A program made the translations under genes and the position numbers. This document shows positions 26,599 to 34,745 of a stretch of 64,000 nucleotides of DNA, piece by piece. Source of the DNA: Piscinibacter gummiphilus (GTDB lineage: Bacteria; Pseudomonadota; Gammaproteobacteria; Burkholderiales; Burkholderiaceae_C); contig NZ_CP015118.1 of the NCBI RefSeq assembly GCF_002116905.1, positions 6,014,001-6,078,000 on the forward strand, written 5' to 3'. A model generated the notes under the pieces. That model was not told the DNA's origin. It did no database searches and saw only the letters and a program-made list of their open reading frames with translations. Position 1 is the first letter of the stretch; every line of letters begins with the position of its first letter.

Positions 26599-28473
26599 TC
26601 AGATCTCTATCTTCGACCCCAGTTCGACCACGCGGTTCGTCGGCAGGCTCAGGAAGTCCGCCGCCCCGCTCGCGTTGTGGTGCATGCTCGCGAACATCTT
26701 CTCGCGCCACATCGCCATGCCCTCGCCGAGCGAGGGGATCACGATGTCGCGCGACAGGAAGTACGAGGTCTCCATGTCGTCGAGGCGCACGCCGCGCCCG
26801 CGCAGCAGGTTCAGCGCCTCGGGCACGTCGGGATCGTTCTTGAAGCCGAAGTGCAGCGTGACCTGCCAGCAGTCGTGGCCCAGCGACTTCATCTCGACGC
26901 GCTTGTCGAACCCGACCCACGGCACCTCGTGGTGCATCACCGTGACGAACACGTTCGTCTCGTGCAGCACCTTGTTGTGCTTGAGGTTGTGCAGCAGCGC
27001 ATTCGGCGTGAGGCCCTGTTCGCTGACGAGGAACACGGCCGTGCCGGTCACGCGGTTCGGCGGGCTCAGGAACACCGCCTCGAGGAAACTCTCGAGGTCG
27101 ATGGCGTCGTCGCGCAGGCGGTCGCGCATGAGCTGGCGGCCTTCCTTCCACGTCATCATCAGCAGGAACATCACGCCGCCGATCAGCAGCGGGAACCAGC
27201 CGCCGTCGAACACCTTGACGATGTTGGCGGCGAAGAAGATCGCGTCCACCATGAAGAAGAAGCCGGTGGCGGCCGCGCACAGCACCCACGGGTACTTCCA
27301 GCCGTAGCGCAGCACGAAGAAGGTCATCGTCGTGGTGATCAGCATGTCGATCGTGACGGCGATGCCGTACGCGCTCGCGAGCTTGCTGCTCGAGCCGAAC
27401 AGTGCGACGGCGAACACGATGCAGACGAACAGCCCCCAGTTCACGACCGGCACGTAGACCTGGCCGGCTTCCTTCACCGAGGTGTGGTGGATGTGCATGC
27501 GTGGCAGGTAGCCGAGCTGGATGGCCTGCTTCGTGATGGAGAAGGCCGCGGTGATCAGGGCCTGCGACGCGATCACGGTGGCGCAGGTGGCCAGCGCGAT
27601 CAGCGGGTACAGCGCCCAGTGCGGGGCCATCTCGTAGAACGGGTTGTTGACGTTCTCGGGGTGCGCCAGCAGCAGGGCGCCCTGGCCGAAGTAGTTGAGC
27701 ACGAGCGCGGGCATGGCCAGCGCGAACCACGCGAGGCGGATGGGCCGCTTGCCGAAGTGGCCCATGTCGGCGTACAGCGCTTCGGCACCGGTCACGCAGA
27801 GCACCAGCGCACCGAGCGCCGCGAACGAGGTGCCGGGGTGCGCGACGAGGAAGGCCACCGCATGGTCGGGGGCCAGCGCCCACAGCACCGACGGGTTGGT
27901 CATGATGTGCTGCACGCCCAGCACCGCCAGCACGCCGAACCACAGCACCATGACCGGGCCGAAGAACTTGCCCACGTGGGCCGTGCCATGCCGCTGCACG
28001 AGGAACAGCGCGGTGAGCACCACCAGCGTGATGGGCACGACGTAGTGGTGCAGCCCGGGCGCGGCCACCTCGAGGCCCTCGACCGCGGAGAGCACCGACA
28101 CGGCCGGGGTGATGACCCCGTCGCCGAAGAAGATGGCGGTGCCGAAGATGCCCAGCAGCAGCAGCCGGTTGCGCAGCACGGGCCGCTCGGCCACGGCGGT
28201 GGACGCCAGCGCCAGCATCGCGATCAGGCCGCCTTCGCCGTTGTTGTCCGCGCGCAGGATCAGCACGACGTACTTCAGCGACACGATGATCGTCAGGGTC
28301 CAGAAGACCAGCGACAGCACGCCGTAGATGTTCTCTTCCGTGAGAGGCACCCGCCCGTGGGCGAATACCTCCTTGAGCGCGTACAGCGGGCTCGTGCCGA
28401 TGTCGCCGTACACGACACCGATGGCGCCCAGCGTGAGCGCCGCGAGGCTGGAAGTGGGACGGGGCTGGGTCAC
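26599..28473 (-). CDS. kup: Low-affinity potassium transporter Kup
   Basis: Proton-coupled potassium uptake protein of the KUP/HAK/KT family, 624 residues, with about 12 membrane helices in the first 430 residues and a cytoplasmic C-terminal domain. The N-terminal GAIGVVYGDIGTSPLYALKE is the family signature. It sits between gshA and gshB on the same strand; glutathione and potassium homeostasis are linked in bacteria, but joint regulation here is inference. Confidence 0.95.
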   Translation of the reverse strand: MTQPRPTSSLAALTLGAIGVVYGDIGTSPLYALKEVFAHGRVPLTEENIYGVLSLVFWTLTIIVSLKYVVLILRADNNGEGGLIAMLALASTAVAERPVLRNRLLLLGIFGTAIFFGDGVITPAVSVLSAVEGLEVAAPGLHHYVVPITLVVLTALFLVQRHGTAHVGKFFGPVMVLWFGVLAVLGVQHIMTNPSVLWALAPDHAVAFLVAHPGTSFAALGALVLCVTGAEALYADMGHFGKRPIRLAWFALAMPALVLNYFGQGALLLAHPENVNNPFYEMAPHWALYPLIALATCATVIASQALITAAFSITKQAIQLGYLPRMHIHHTSVKEAGQVYVPVVNWGLFVCIVFAVALFGSSSKLASAYGIAVTIDMLITTTMTFFVLRYGWKYPWVLCAAATGFFFMVDAIFFAANIVKVFDGGWFPLLIGGVMFLLMMTWKEGRQLMRDRLRDDAIDLESFLEAVFLSPPNRVTGTAVFLVSEQGLTPNALLHNLKHNKVLHETNVFVTVMHHEVPWVGFDKRVEMKSLGHDCWQVTLHFGFKNDPDVPEALNLLRGRGVRLDDMETSYFLSRDIVIPSLGEGMAMWREKMFASMHHNASGAADFLSLPTNRVVELGSKIEI

Positions 28474-28543
28474 GGTCGACCGCGGCGCCGGGGGCAGCGC
28501 GGGCTGAGAAATCTAGGGGTCGCCATTTTGCACCTGACGGACA

Positions 28544-28572
28544 GACAAGATGTTGCAATGCAACAACTTGTC
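28544..28572. promoter_or_regulatory. 29-base palindrome upstream of kup
   Basis: GACAAG-A-TGTTGCA, central A, TGCAACA-A-CTTGTC: symmetric about 28558 except for the two A's that face each other. It lies 71 bases before kup and 19 bases after gshA. No U-tract follows in the direction of transcription, so it looks more like a protein-binding site than a terminator. Confidence 0.5.
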
Positions 28573-28590
28573 ATCTTGCCTCAAGGTGGG

Positions 28591-29886
28591 CTACTCGTAA
28601 ACCTCGGCGTCCGGGTCGGTGGCCTCCAGCTCGTAGCTGGCGGCCAGCATGGCCAGGCGGGCGATCACGCCGTACATGTAGAACCGGTTCGGCGCGCTGG
28701 CTCCGGGCTTGACGCCCGGCTTCGGCAGCTGGTTCGACTCCGCGAAGGCCAGCGGGGCGAACACCGCCCCGGGGGAATTCAGGTTCTCGTCGACCCCGCG
28801 CTCGGCGTTGACGCGGTAGAAGCCGCCCACCACGTAGCGGTCGATCATGTAGACCACGGGCTCGGCCACGGCGTCGTTCATGCGCTCGTACGTGGGCACG
28901 CCTTCCTGCAGGATGACCTCGCTCACCTCCTGGCCGTCCTTGATGACGCTCATCTTGTTGCGCGTCTTGCGGTTCAGGTCGATCAGGTCCTTCGGGTCGC
29001 GCACGGTCATGATGCCCATGCCGTAGGTTCCGGCGTCGGCCTTGACGATCAGGAACGGCTTCTCGGGGATGCCGTACTCCTTGTGCTTGCGGCGGATCTT
29101 CGCGAGCAGCGTCTCGGCCTGCGCCGCGAGTTCGTCCTCACCTTCGCCGGTGGTGAAGTTGATGGCGCTGCAGCGCGCGAACATCGGGTTGATGAGCCAC
29201 GGGTCCATGCCCAGCAGCTTCGCGAACTTCTTCGCCACTTCCTCGTACGCCTGGAAGTGGTTGGTCTTGCGGCGCAGCGCCCAGCCGGCGTGCAGCGGCG
29301 GCAGCAGGTACTGCTCGTGCAGGCCTTCCAGCACCTTCGGGATGCCGGCGGACAGGTCGTTGTTCAGCAGGATCGTGCAAGGGTCGAAGTCCTTCAGGCC
29401 CAGGCGGCCTCGCGTGCGCACGAGCGGCTCCACCGTGAGGGACGTGCCGTCGGGCAGGTCGACCGTGGTGGGGCTGGTGACCGTGTCGTCGAGTGTGCCC
29501 AGGCGCACGTTCAGGCCGGCCTGGTGGAAGACCTGCATCAGCCGCGCGACGTTGGCGAGGTAGAACGAGTTGCGGGTGTGCTTCTCGGGGATCAGCAGCA
29601 GGTTCTTCGCCTCGGGGCAGATCTTCTCGATGGCTGCCATGGCCGCCTGCACCGCCAGCGGCAGCATCTCGGACGTGAGGTTGTTGAAACCGCCCGGGAA
29701 CAGGTTGGTGTCGACCGGGGCGAGCTTGTAGCCCGCGTTGCGCACGTCCACCGAGGTGTAGAACGGCGGGGTGTGTTCCATCCACTCGAGGCGGAACCAG
29801 CGCTCGATGGCCGGCAGCGATTCGAGGATGCGCTGCTCCAGTTCGTTGATCGGGCCGTTGAGGGCGGTGATGAGGTGAGGAACCAT
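28591..29886 (-). CDS. gshA: Glutamate-cysteine ligase (betaproteobacterial type)
   Basis: First enzyme of glutathione synthesis, joining glutamate and cysteine with ATP; 431 residues. It matches the proteobacterial GshA type first described in Acidithiobacillus (start MVPHLITALNGPINELEQRI, VDTNLFPGGFNNL, LIVKADAGTYGMG), which is unrelated in length to E. coli GshA. First gene of a same-strand run gshA-kup-gshB-uup. Confidence 0.93.
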   Translation of the reverse strand: MVPHLITALNGPINELEQRILESLPAIERWFRLEWMEHTPPFYTSVDVRNAGYKLAPVDTNLFPGGFNNLTSEMLPLAVQAAMAAIEKICPEAKNLLLIPEKHTRNSFYLANVARLMQVFHQAGLNVRLGTLDDTVTSPTTVDLPDGTSLTVEPLVRTRGRLGLKDFDPCTILLNNDLSAGIPKVLEGLHEQYLLPPLHAGWALRRKTNHFQAYEEVAKKFAKLLGMDPWLINPMFARCSAINFTTGEGEDELAAQAETLLAKIRRKHKEYGIPEKPFLIVKADAGTYGMGIMTVRDPKDLIDLNRKTRNKMSVIKDGQEVSEVILQEGVPTYERMNDAVAEPVVYMIDRYVVGGFYRVNAERGVDENLNSPGAVFAPLAFAESNQLPKPGVKPGASAPNRFYMYGVIARLAMLAASYELEATDPDAEVYE

Positions 29887-30003
29887 GGGAAGCCCGGAAT
29901 CGCGTCAATGCGGAGATTCTAGGCATGTGGGGGCGGGCCCGGCGGCTGCAAGTCGCGGCATCCTGCCGCCGCCCCCTCGAACGGGGCATCCGGTCCAGGC
30001 AGC

Positions 30004-30028
30004 AAAAAGGCCACCCGGAGGTGGCCTT
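30004..30028 (-). terminator. Rho-independent terminator of glnK-amtB
   Basis: On the minus strand AAGGCCACC, loop TCCG, GGTGGCCTT, then TTT: a perfect 9-pair stem followed by a U-run, 50 bases after the amtB stop. The rest of the 192-base gap before gshA shows nothing else. Confidence 0.85.
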
Positions 30029-30078
30029 GGGGATCGCACGAGGCGCCGCCCGTGAAGGCGCGGCGCCGGGGCAAGGGC

Positions 30079-31599
30079 TTACTTGTGGTACGCCGTCTCG
30101 CCGTGGGCCGTGATGTCCAGGCCTTCGCGCTCTTCCTCTTCCGTCACGCGCAGGCCCACCACCAGGTCGACGACCTTGAAGGCGATGAACGAGACGACGC
30201 CGGACCAGACGATGGTCAGCAGCACGGCCTTCAGCTGGATCCAGACCTGGGCGCCGATGCTGTTGGACACCACCGAGGCGGTGACCCAGTCGCCGACCAG
30301 GCCCGGGCCGCCGAGGGCCTGGTTGTTGAACACACCGGTCAGCAGCGCGCCGACGATGCCGCCGACACCGTGGACGCCGAAGACGTCCAGCGAGTCGTCC
30401 GCACCCAGCAGGCGCTTCAGGCCGTTCACGCCCCAGAGGCAGGCGAAACCGGCGACGAAGCCGATCACGAGGCCGCCCATCAGGCCGACGTTGCCGGCGG
30501 CCGGGGTGATGGCGACGAGGCCGGCGACGGCACCCGAAGCGGCACCCAGCATCGAGGCCTTGCCCTTGAGCAGCGCCTCACCGATGCACCAGGCCAGCAC
30601 GGCGGCGGCGGTGGCACCCAGGGTGTTCATGAACGCGAGGACGGCGCTGTTGCCGGCTTCGAGCGCCGAGCCGGCGTTGAAGCCGAACCAGCCCACCCAC
30701 AGCAGCGAGGCACCGACCATCGTCAGCGTCAGCGAGTGCGGCGTGAAGGCTTCCTTGCCGTAGCCGACGCGCTTGCCGATCACGAAGGCACCCACCAGGC
30801 CGGCGACGGCCGCGTTGATGTGCACCACGGTGCCGCCCGCGAAGTCGAGGGCGCCCATCTGCCACAGGTAGCCGGCCTTGCCGTTCATCTCGTCGACCAC
30901 CGAGGCGGCCGAGTAGGCGTCCGGACCCATCCAGAACCACACCATGTGGGCGATCGGGGCGTAGCTGAACGTGAACCACAGGACCATGAACAGCAGCACG
31001 GCCGAGAACTTGATGCGCTCGGCGAAGGCGCCGACGATCAGGCAGCAGGTGATGCCGGCGAACGTGGCCTGGAAGGCGGCGAACAGCATTTCAGGGATGT
31101 AGACACCCTTGCTGAACGTGGCGCCCATGGCGAACGAGCCGTCGGCCGCGTTGAAGAGGCCCTTCATGAACAGCCGGTCGAGGCCGCCGATGAACGAGTT
31201 GCCCTCGGTGAAGGCGAGGCTGTAGCCGTAGACCATCCACAGCACCACGATCAGCGAGAAGGTGACCAGCACCTGCATCAGCACCGACAGCATGTTCTTG
31301 CTGCGGACGAGGCCGCCGTAGAACAGGGCCAGGCCCGGGATGGTCATCAGGATCACGAGGAGCGTGGCGACCACGATCCAGGCGATGTCGCCCTTGTTGG
31401 CGACCGGCGCGGCCGCGGGAGCGGCCGACGCGGCTTCGGCCGGTGCCGCCGCGGCGGCGGCCGCAGGCGCGGCATCGGCAGGCGCTGCCACGGAGGCAGC
31501 AACTTCCGGAGCAGAGGCGGCGGCGTCCTGTGCGGAGACGCCCCCGGCAAACCCGAGGACCGACAGGCCCAGGGCGAGGGATACGAGCAGTTTCTTCAT
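30079..31599 (-). CDS. amtB: Ammonium transporter AmtB
   Basis: Inner-membrane ammonium channel, 506 residues. A signal peptide (about 1-22, ending VSA) and an Ala/Pro-rich periplasmic stretch of about 50 residues precede the 11 helices, as in other betaproteobacteria. The pore signature DFAGGTVVHINAAVAGLVG and the second pore-His region DVFGVHGVGGIVG are present. The start MKKLLV was chosen for its signal peptide; the frame is open further up but runs into the glnK gap. GlnK, encoded 19 bases upstream, blocks the pore when nitrogen is plentiful. Confidence 0.96.
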   Translation of the reverse strand: MKKLLVSLALGLSVLGFAGGVSAQDAAASAPEVAASVAAPADAAPAAAAAAAPAEAASAAPAAAPVANKGDIAWIVVATLLVILMTIPGLALFYGGLVRSKNMLSVLMQVLVTFSLIVVLWMVYGYSLAFTEGNSFIGGLDRLFMKGLFNAADGSFAMGATFSKGVYIPEMLFAAFQATFAGITCCLIVGAFAERIKFSAVLLFMVLWFTFSYAPIAHMVWFWMGPDAYSAASVVDEMNGKAGYLWQMGALDFAGGTVVHINAAVAGLVGAFVIGKRVGYGKEAFTPHSLTLTMVGASLLWVGWFGFNAGSALEAGNSAVLAFMNTLGATAAAVLAWCIGEALLKGKASMLGAASGAVAGLVAITPAAGNVGLMGGLVIGFVAGFACLWGVNGLKRLLGADDSLDVFGVHGVGGIVGALLTGVFNNQALGGPGLVGDWVTASVVSNSIGAQVWIQLKAVLLTIVWSGVVSFIAFKVVDLVVGLRVTEEEEREGLDITAHGETAYHK

Positions 31600-31618
31600 G
31601 GTTGTCTTTCTCGGGACG

Positions 31619-31957
31619 TCAGAGCGCGTCCTTGCCGGTCTCGCCGGTGCGGATGCGAACCACTTGTTCCAGCGGCGACACGAAGATCTTGCCGTCGCCG
31701 ATCTTGCCGGTGCGCGCGGCACCTTCGATGGCCTCGATGACGCGGTCGATCAGTGCGTCGTCGACCGCGGCCTCGATCTTCACCTTCGGGAGGAAGTCCA
31801 CCACGTACTCTGCACCGCGGTACAGCTCGGTGTGGCCTTTCTGGCGCCCGAAACCTTTCACTTCGGTCACGGTGATGCCTTGCACGCCAATGGTGCTGAG
31901 GGCTTCCCGGACCTCGTCAAGCTTGAACGGCTTGACGATGGCAGTCACCATCTTCAT
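31619..31957 (-). CDS. glnK: PII signal protein GlnK
   Basis: Trimeric nitrogen sensor of 112 residues that binds ATP, ADP and 2-oxoglutarate and regulates AmtB and other targets. Tyr51 in the T-loop (YRGAEYVVDFLPK) is the uridylylation site, and GDGKIFVSPLEQVVRIRTGE is the conserved C-terminal stretch. It lies between torF and amtB, which identifies it as the GlnK-type paralogue. Confidence 0.96.
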   Translation of the reverse strand: MKMVTAIVKPFKLDEVREALSTIGVQGITVTEVKGFGRQKGHTELYRGAEYVVDFLPKVKIEAAVDDALIDRVIEAIEGAARTGKIGDGKIFVSPLEQVVRIRTGETGKDAL

Positions 31958-32009
31958 GGGATTCTCCTTGGTTGATACCCGCTAGATTTCCACCCGGCAG
32001 CGCCGGACC

Positions 32010-32720
32010 TCACATCGCCTTGGTGACGGACACGATGAAGCGACCCTTGTTGCCGTCGCCCCAGCTTTCCTTCTCGTTGGCGCCGACGTAGGCGGCCGCG
32101 GCCGAGAAGCCCGAACCGAAGTCGTAGGTGGCGCCGACCTTGTAGTCCATGTAGCTCTTGTACGGGTACAGGGCCTTCGTGTCGCTCGTCAGGTTCGTGT
32201 AGCCGAGGTGGCCGTTCAGGGTCACGCCCTTGACCACTTCGTAGTTCGCGCTCAGGTCGACGTACAGCGTGCCGCGGCCTTCCTCGAGGCCGAAGTAGCG
32301 GTCGCCGGCGTTGTACGAGAGCTTGGCGGAGACGAACTTCCAGCTCAGCGCGCCGTAGAGTTCGGTGGTGTTCAGCGCGGCGCCTTGCGGGTACTGGTAG
32401 CGCAGCACGCCGACGTCGAAGCCGAAGTCGGGGGCGATCTCGCCCTTGTAGCCGCCGTAGAGGTCCATCTCGATGTCGGTGCCGGGCACCAGGCCGATCG
32501 AGGAGTTCCAGTTGCCGATGTAGAAACCCTGGTACGAGACGTCGAAGCCGCCCTGGATGGCCGGAGCGACGTTCTTCTCGATGTTGCTCTGGTCCTGGCC
32601 ACGGTACTTGTACTTCGTCGTGAGCGTGACGTTCGCGGTGACCGAAGGCGCTTCCTCCGCATGGGCGGCGGCGCCCACGAACGAGGCCAGCACGGACAGG
32701 CACACAAGCGATTTCTTCAT
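32010..32720 (-). CDS. TorF family putative outer-membrane porin
   Basis: A 236-residue outer-membrane beta-barrel of the family often found before glnK-amtB in betaproteobacteria. Signal peptide about 1-21 (ending AHA), then alternating amphipathic strands starting VTANVTLTTKYKYRGQDQS, and a C-terminal VTKAM. Role unproven; its place suggests passage of ammonium or another nitrogen source across the outer membrane under nitrogen shortage. First gene of the operon behind a sigma-54 promoter. Confidence 0.85.
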   Translation of the reverse strand: MKKSLVCLSVLASFVGAAAHAEEAPSVTANVTLTTKYKYRGQDQSNIEKNVAPAIQGGFDVSYQGFYIGNWNSSIGLVPGTDIEMDLYGGYKGEIAPDFGFDVGVLRYQYPQGAALNTTELYGALSWKFVSAKLSYNAGDRYFGLEEGRGTLYVDLSANYEVVKGVTLNGHLGYTNLTSDTKALYPYKSYMDYKVGATYDFGSGFSAAAAYVGANEKESWGDGNKGRFIVSVTKAM

Positions 32721-32770
32721 GAAAGGGAACTCCAATGGGGCGGTTGGTTGAATCTTGCGGGGACACTTCT

Positions 32771-32785
32771 GCAGCTTCTGTGCCA
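32771..32785 (-). promoter_or_regulatory. Sigma-54 (-24/-12) promoter of torF-glnK-amtB
   Basis: Minus strand TGGCAC-AGAAG-CTGC: the -24 element is perfect and the GG and GC dinucleotides are exactly 10 bases apart, as sigma-54 needs. It lies about 50 bases upstream of the torF start. Confidence 0.82.
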
Positions 32786-32848
32786 TGCGCACTCCCCTCC
32801 TGATCCGCCCCACCGTCGGACATCCCGCCCATGAGCCGGGCATCGTCA

Positions 32849-32863
32849 GCACCGAGAAGGTGC
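32849..32863. promoter_or_regulatory. NtrC-like enhancer site 1
   Basis: GCACC-GAGAA-GGTGC, a perfect 5-base dyad matching the NtrC consensus TGCACY-N5-GGTGCA, about 80 bases upstream of the sigma-54 element. Confidence 0.72.
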
Positions 32864-32889
32864 TTTTGTCAGTTTTCAGACACGATTCG

Positions 32890-32904
32890 GCACGAAAGTG
32901 GTGC
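32890..32904. promoter_or_regulatory. NtrC-like enhancer site 2
   Basis: GCACG-AAAGT-GGTGC, one mismatch from the dyad, centred 41 bases (about four helical turns) from site 1 and ending just short of the tetR-type gene stop. Confidence 0.6.
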
Positions 32905-32911
32905 ACATGAT

Positions 32912-33463
32912 TCAAGCCAGGTCGAACGCCCTCAGCGCCCGCGCGGCCGCCTTGAGTGCGTCGGCGCCGTCCCCGGCCATCTGGGCCTGGACGATCGCAC
33001 CATCGACGATCAAGGCCACCGCCGCGGCGTCGGCCCGGCGTGTCCGCCCCGCCGGCAGCAGCGACGCGATGACGCCGGCCATGTCGGCCTTGTGGGCGCG
33101 CACCGCCTCCAATGCACCGGGCACCGACGGCCCCAGCTCCGCCGCGACGTTGATGAACGCGCAGCCGCGGTACCCGTCGCTCCCGAACCACTCCGCGAGC
33201 GCCGGCAGCAGCGCGCCGAGCGGCGGCCCCTTGCGCGGGGCGTGCCGCTGCAGGGCGTCGGTGAACCACGACATCCAGAGGCCGTGCCGGTGGGCCAGGA
33301 ACGCCAGCACCAGGTCGTTCTTGCTCGGGAAGTGGCGGTAGAACGTGACCTTCGTGACCCCCGCGTCCGCGATCACCCGGTCGATGCCGGTGCCGCGGAT
33401 GCCGTCGCGGTAGAACAGGTCGTGGGCGGTGGCGAGGATGCGGTCGCGGGCGGAGAGGTCCAT
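32912..33463 (-). CDS. TetR/AcrR family repressor
   Basis: Repressor of 183 residues with an N-terminal helix-turn-helix (about 5-50: RDRILATAHDLFYRDGIRGTGIDRVIADAGVTKVTFYRHFPSK in shortened form RDRILATA...TFYRHF) and an all-helical ligand domain. The ATG at 33463 was chosen because an upstream in-frame extension would run through a perfect palindrome that is best read as its own operator. It is divergent from the NTF2-like gene; the two palindromes between them suggest it represses both. Confidence 0.88.
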   Translation of the reverse strand: MDLSARDRILATAHDLFYRDGIRGTGIDRVIADAGVTKVTFYRHFPSKNDLVLAFLAHRHGLWMSWFTDALQRHAPRKGPPLGALLPALAEWFGSDGYRGCAFINVAAELGPSVPGALEAVRAHKADMAGVIASLLPAGRTRRADAAAVALIVDGAIVQAQMAGDGADALKAAARALRAFDLA

Positions 33464-33470
33464 GCGGAAT

Positions 33471-33490
33471 TGTAGACAGATCTGTCTACA
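33471..33490. promoter_or_regulatory. TetR operator 1, perfect 20-base palindrome
   Basis: TGTAGACAGATCTGTCTACA begins 8 bases upstream of the tetR-type start. It overlaps a likely plus-strand -35 (TAGACA, 33473-33478) that is 17 bases from TAGAGT (33496-33501), so binding would block both directions. Confidence 0.82.
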
Positions 33491-33513
33491 TGCCCTAGAG
33501 TCGCGCCATCGCA

Positions 33514-33533
33514 TGTAGACAGACCTGTCTACA
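33514..33533. promoter_or_regulatory. TetR operator 2, near-perfect copy
   Basis: Same 20-base sequence as operator 1 except for the base just right of the centre. Its centre is 43 bases from that of operator 1, about four helical turns, and it ends 25 bases before the NTF2-like gene. Confidence 0.8.
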
Positions 33534-33558
33534 CCACCCCGCCCCCGGAGCCCCCGCC

Positions 33559-34026
33559 ATGGAAACCCGCCCGCCGCTGCCCCCCTTCACCGCCGACACC
33601 GCCCGCCAGAAGGTGCGCGCCGCCGAGGACGGCTGGAATTCGCGAGACGCCGAACGCGTGTCGCTCGCCTACACGGTGGACACGCGCTGGCGCAACCGGT
33701 CCGAGTTCGTGAACGGCCGCGCCGAGGCCCGCGCCTTCCTGCAGCGCAAATGGGTCCGCGAGCTCGACTACCGACTCATCAAGGAACTGTGGGCGTTCGA
33801 AGGCAACCGCATCGCGGTGCGTTTCGCCTACGAATGGCACGACGACTCGGGCCAGTGGTACCGCAGCTACGGCAACGAGAACTGGGAGTTCGATGCGAAC
33901 GGGCTGATGGCCGTGCGCCACGCGAGCATCAACGACCTGCCCATCGCCGAGGCCGAGCGCAAGTTCCGCTGGCCGGCCGGTCGGCGGCCCGACGATCATC
34001 CGGGTCTGACCGACCTCGGCTGCTGA
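33559..34026 (+). CDS. NTF2-like protein, DUF1348 family
   Basis: Small cone-fold protein of 155 residues (SnoaL/NTF2 superfamily). The family-typical stretches are the N-terminal KVRAAEDGWNSRD, VDTRWRNRSEFVNGRAE, FLQRKWVRELDYRLIKELW and FAYEWHDDSGQWYRSYGNENWEF. Function of DUF1348 is unknown; the pocket is ligand-sized. It is divergent from a TetR repressor with a palindrome just upstream, so it is probably induced by that repressor's ligand. A GGAG ribosome site precedes the ATG. Confidence 0.85.
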   Translation: METRPPLPPFTADTARQKVRAAEDGWNSRDAERVSLAYTVDTRWRNRSEFVNGRAEARAFLQRKWVRELDYRLIKELWAFEGNRIAVRFAYEWHDDSGQWYRSYGNENWEFDANGLMAVRHASINDLPIAEAERKFRWPAGRRPDDHPGLTDLGC

Positions 34027-34040
34027 GCGGCACCTCGCCA

Positions 34041-34736
34041 TTGACCTCCACCGCCTCCCTGGAAGACACGCTGCGGCACATCCCGCTGTTCGCCGGCTGG
34101 CCCGGCGCTGCCCTGGAGGCGCTCGCCGCCGCCGGGCGCCGGCTGCACTGCCGGCGGCGCACGCCGCTGCTGCACGACCACGCGCGGCGCGAGGTGCTGG
34201 CCGTGGTGTCCGGCGTGGTCGAGATCAGCCGCACGAGCCCGGAGGGCCGCAAGCACTTGCTGACCTTCCTGGTGGCGGGCACGGTGGCCCCGCTCGTGCG
34301 CCTGCTCGAGGACACGTCGCTCGAGTACGGCTACACGGCGCAGGCCGGGGCGGTGGTGGTGTGCCTGCCGTGCGCGGCGCTCCTTGCCGTGCTGGACGCG
34401 ACGCCGCTGCTGTGGCGCGACATCGCCCGCGCCGGCCTGCTCCGGCAACGCGACAGCGTCGCGCAACTGCAGGCCCAGGCGCTGGGCTCGCTGCGCCAGC
34501 GTGTCGCGGCGACGCTGATGTCGTTGGCGAGGGACACCGGCACGCCGCTGCGCGATGGGCAGCACCTGCCGATGAAACTGTCCCAGGCCGACCTGGCGAC
34601 GATGCTCGGCGTGTCGCGCCAGACCCTCAACAAGACGCTCCGGCAGCTGGCCGAAGAGGGCATCGCCAGCCTGTCCTACCGCCGCGTCACCTTCCTCGAC
34701 GCCGCGGGGCTGGAACGTGCGGGCCGCGACGCATGA
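34041..34736 (+). CDS. Crp/Fnr family transcriptional regulator
   Basis: Regulator of about 231 residues: a cyclic-nucleotide-binding-like beta-roll (about 15-130) and a C-terminal winged helix with MKLSQADLATMLGVSRQTLNKTLRQLAEEGI. No Fnr-type N-terminal Cys cluster is present. No ATG fits; a TTG at 34041, 15 bases after the previous stop, is the best start, so this end is uncertain. It is tightly spaced after the NTF2-like gene and may share its transcript. Confidence 0.8.
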   Translation: MTSTASLEDTLRHIPLFAGWPGAALEALAAAGRRLHCRRRTPLLHDHARREVLAVVSGVVEISRTSPEGRKHLLTFLVAGTVAPLVRLLEDTSLEYGYTAQAGAVVVCLPCAALLAVLDATPLLWRDIARAGLLRQRDSVAQLQAQALGSLRQRVAATLMSLARDTGTPLRDGQHLPMKLSQADLATMLGVSRQTLNKTLRQLAEEGIASLSYRRVTFLDAAGLERAGRDA

Positions 34737-34745
34737 GGGGATGCG

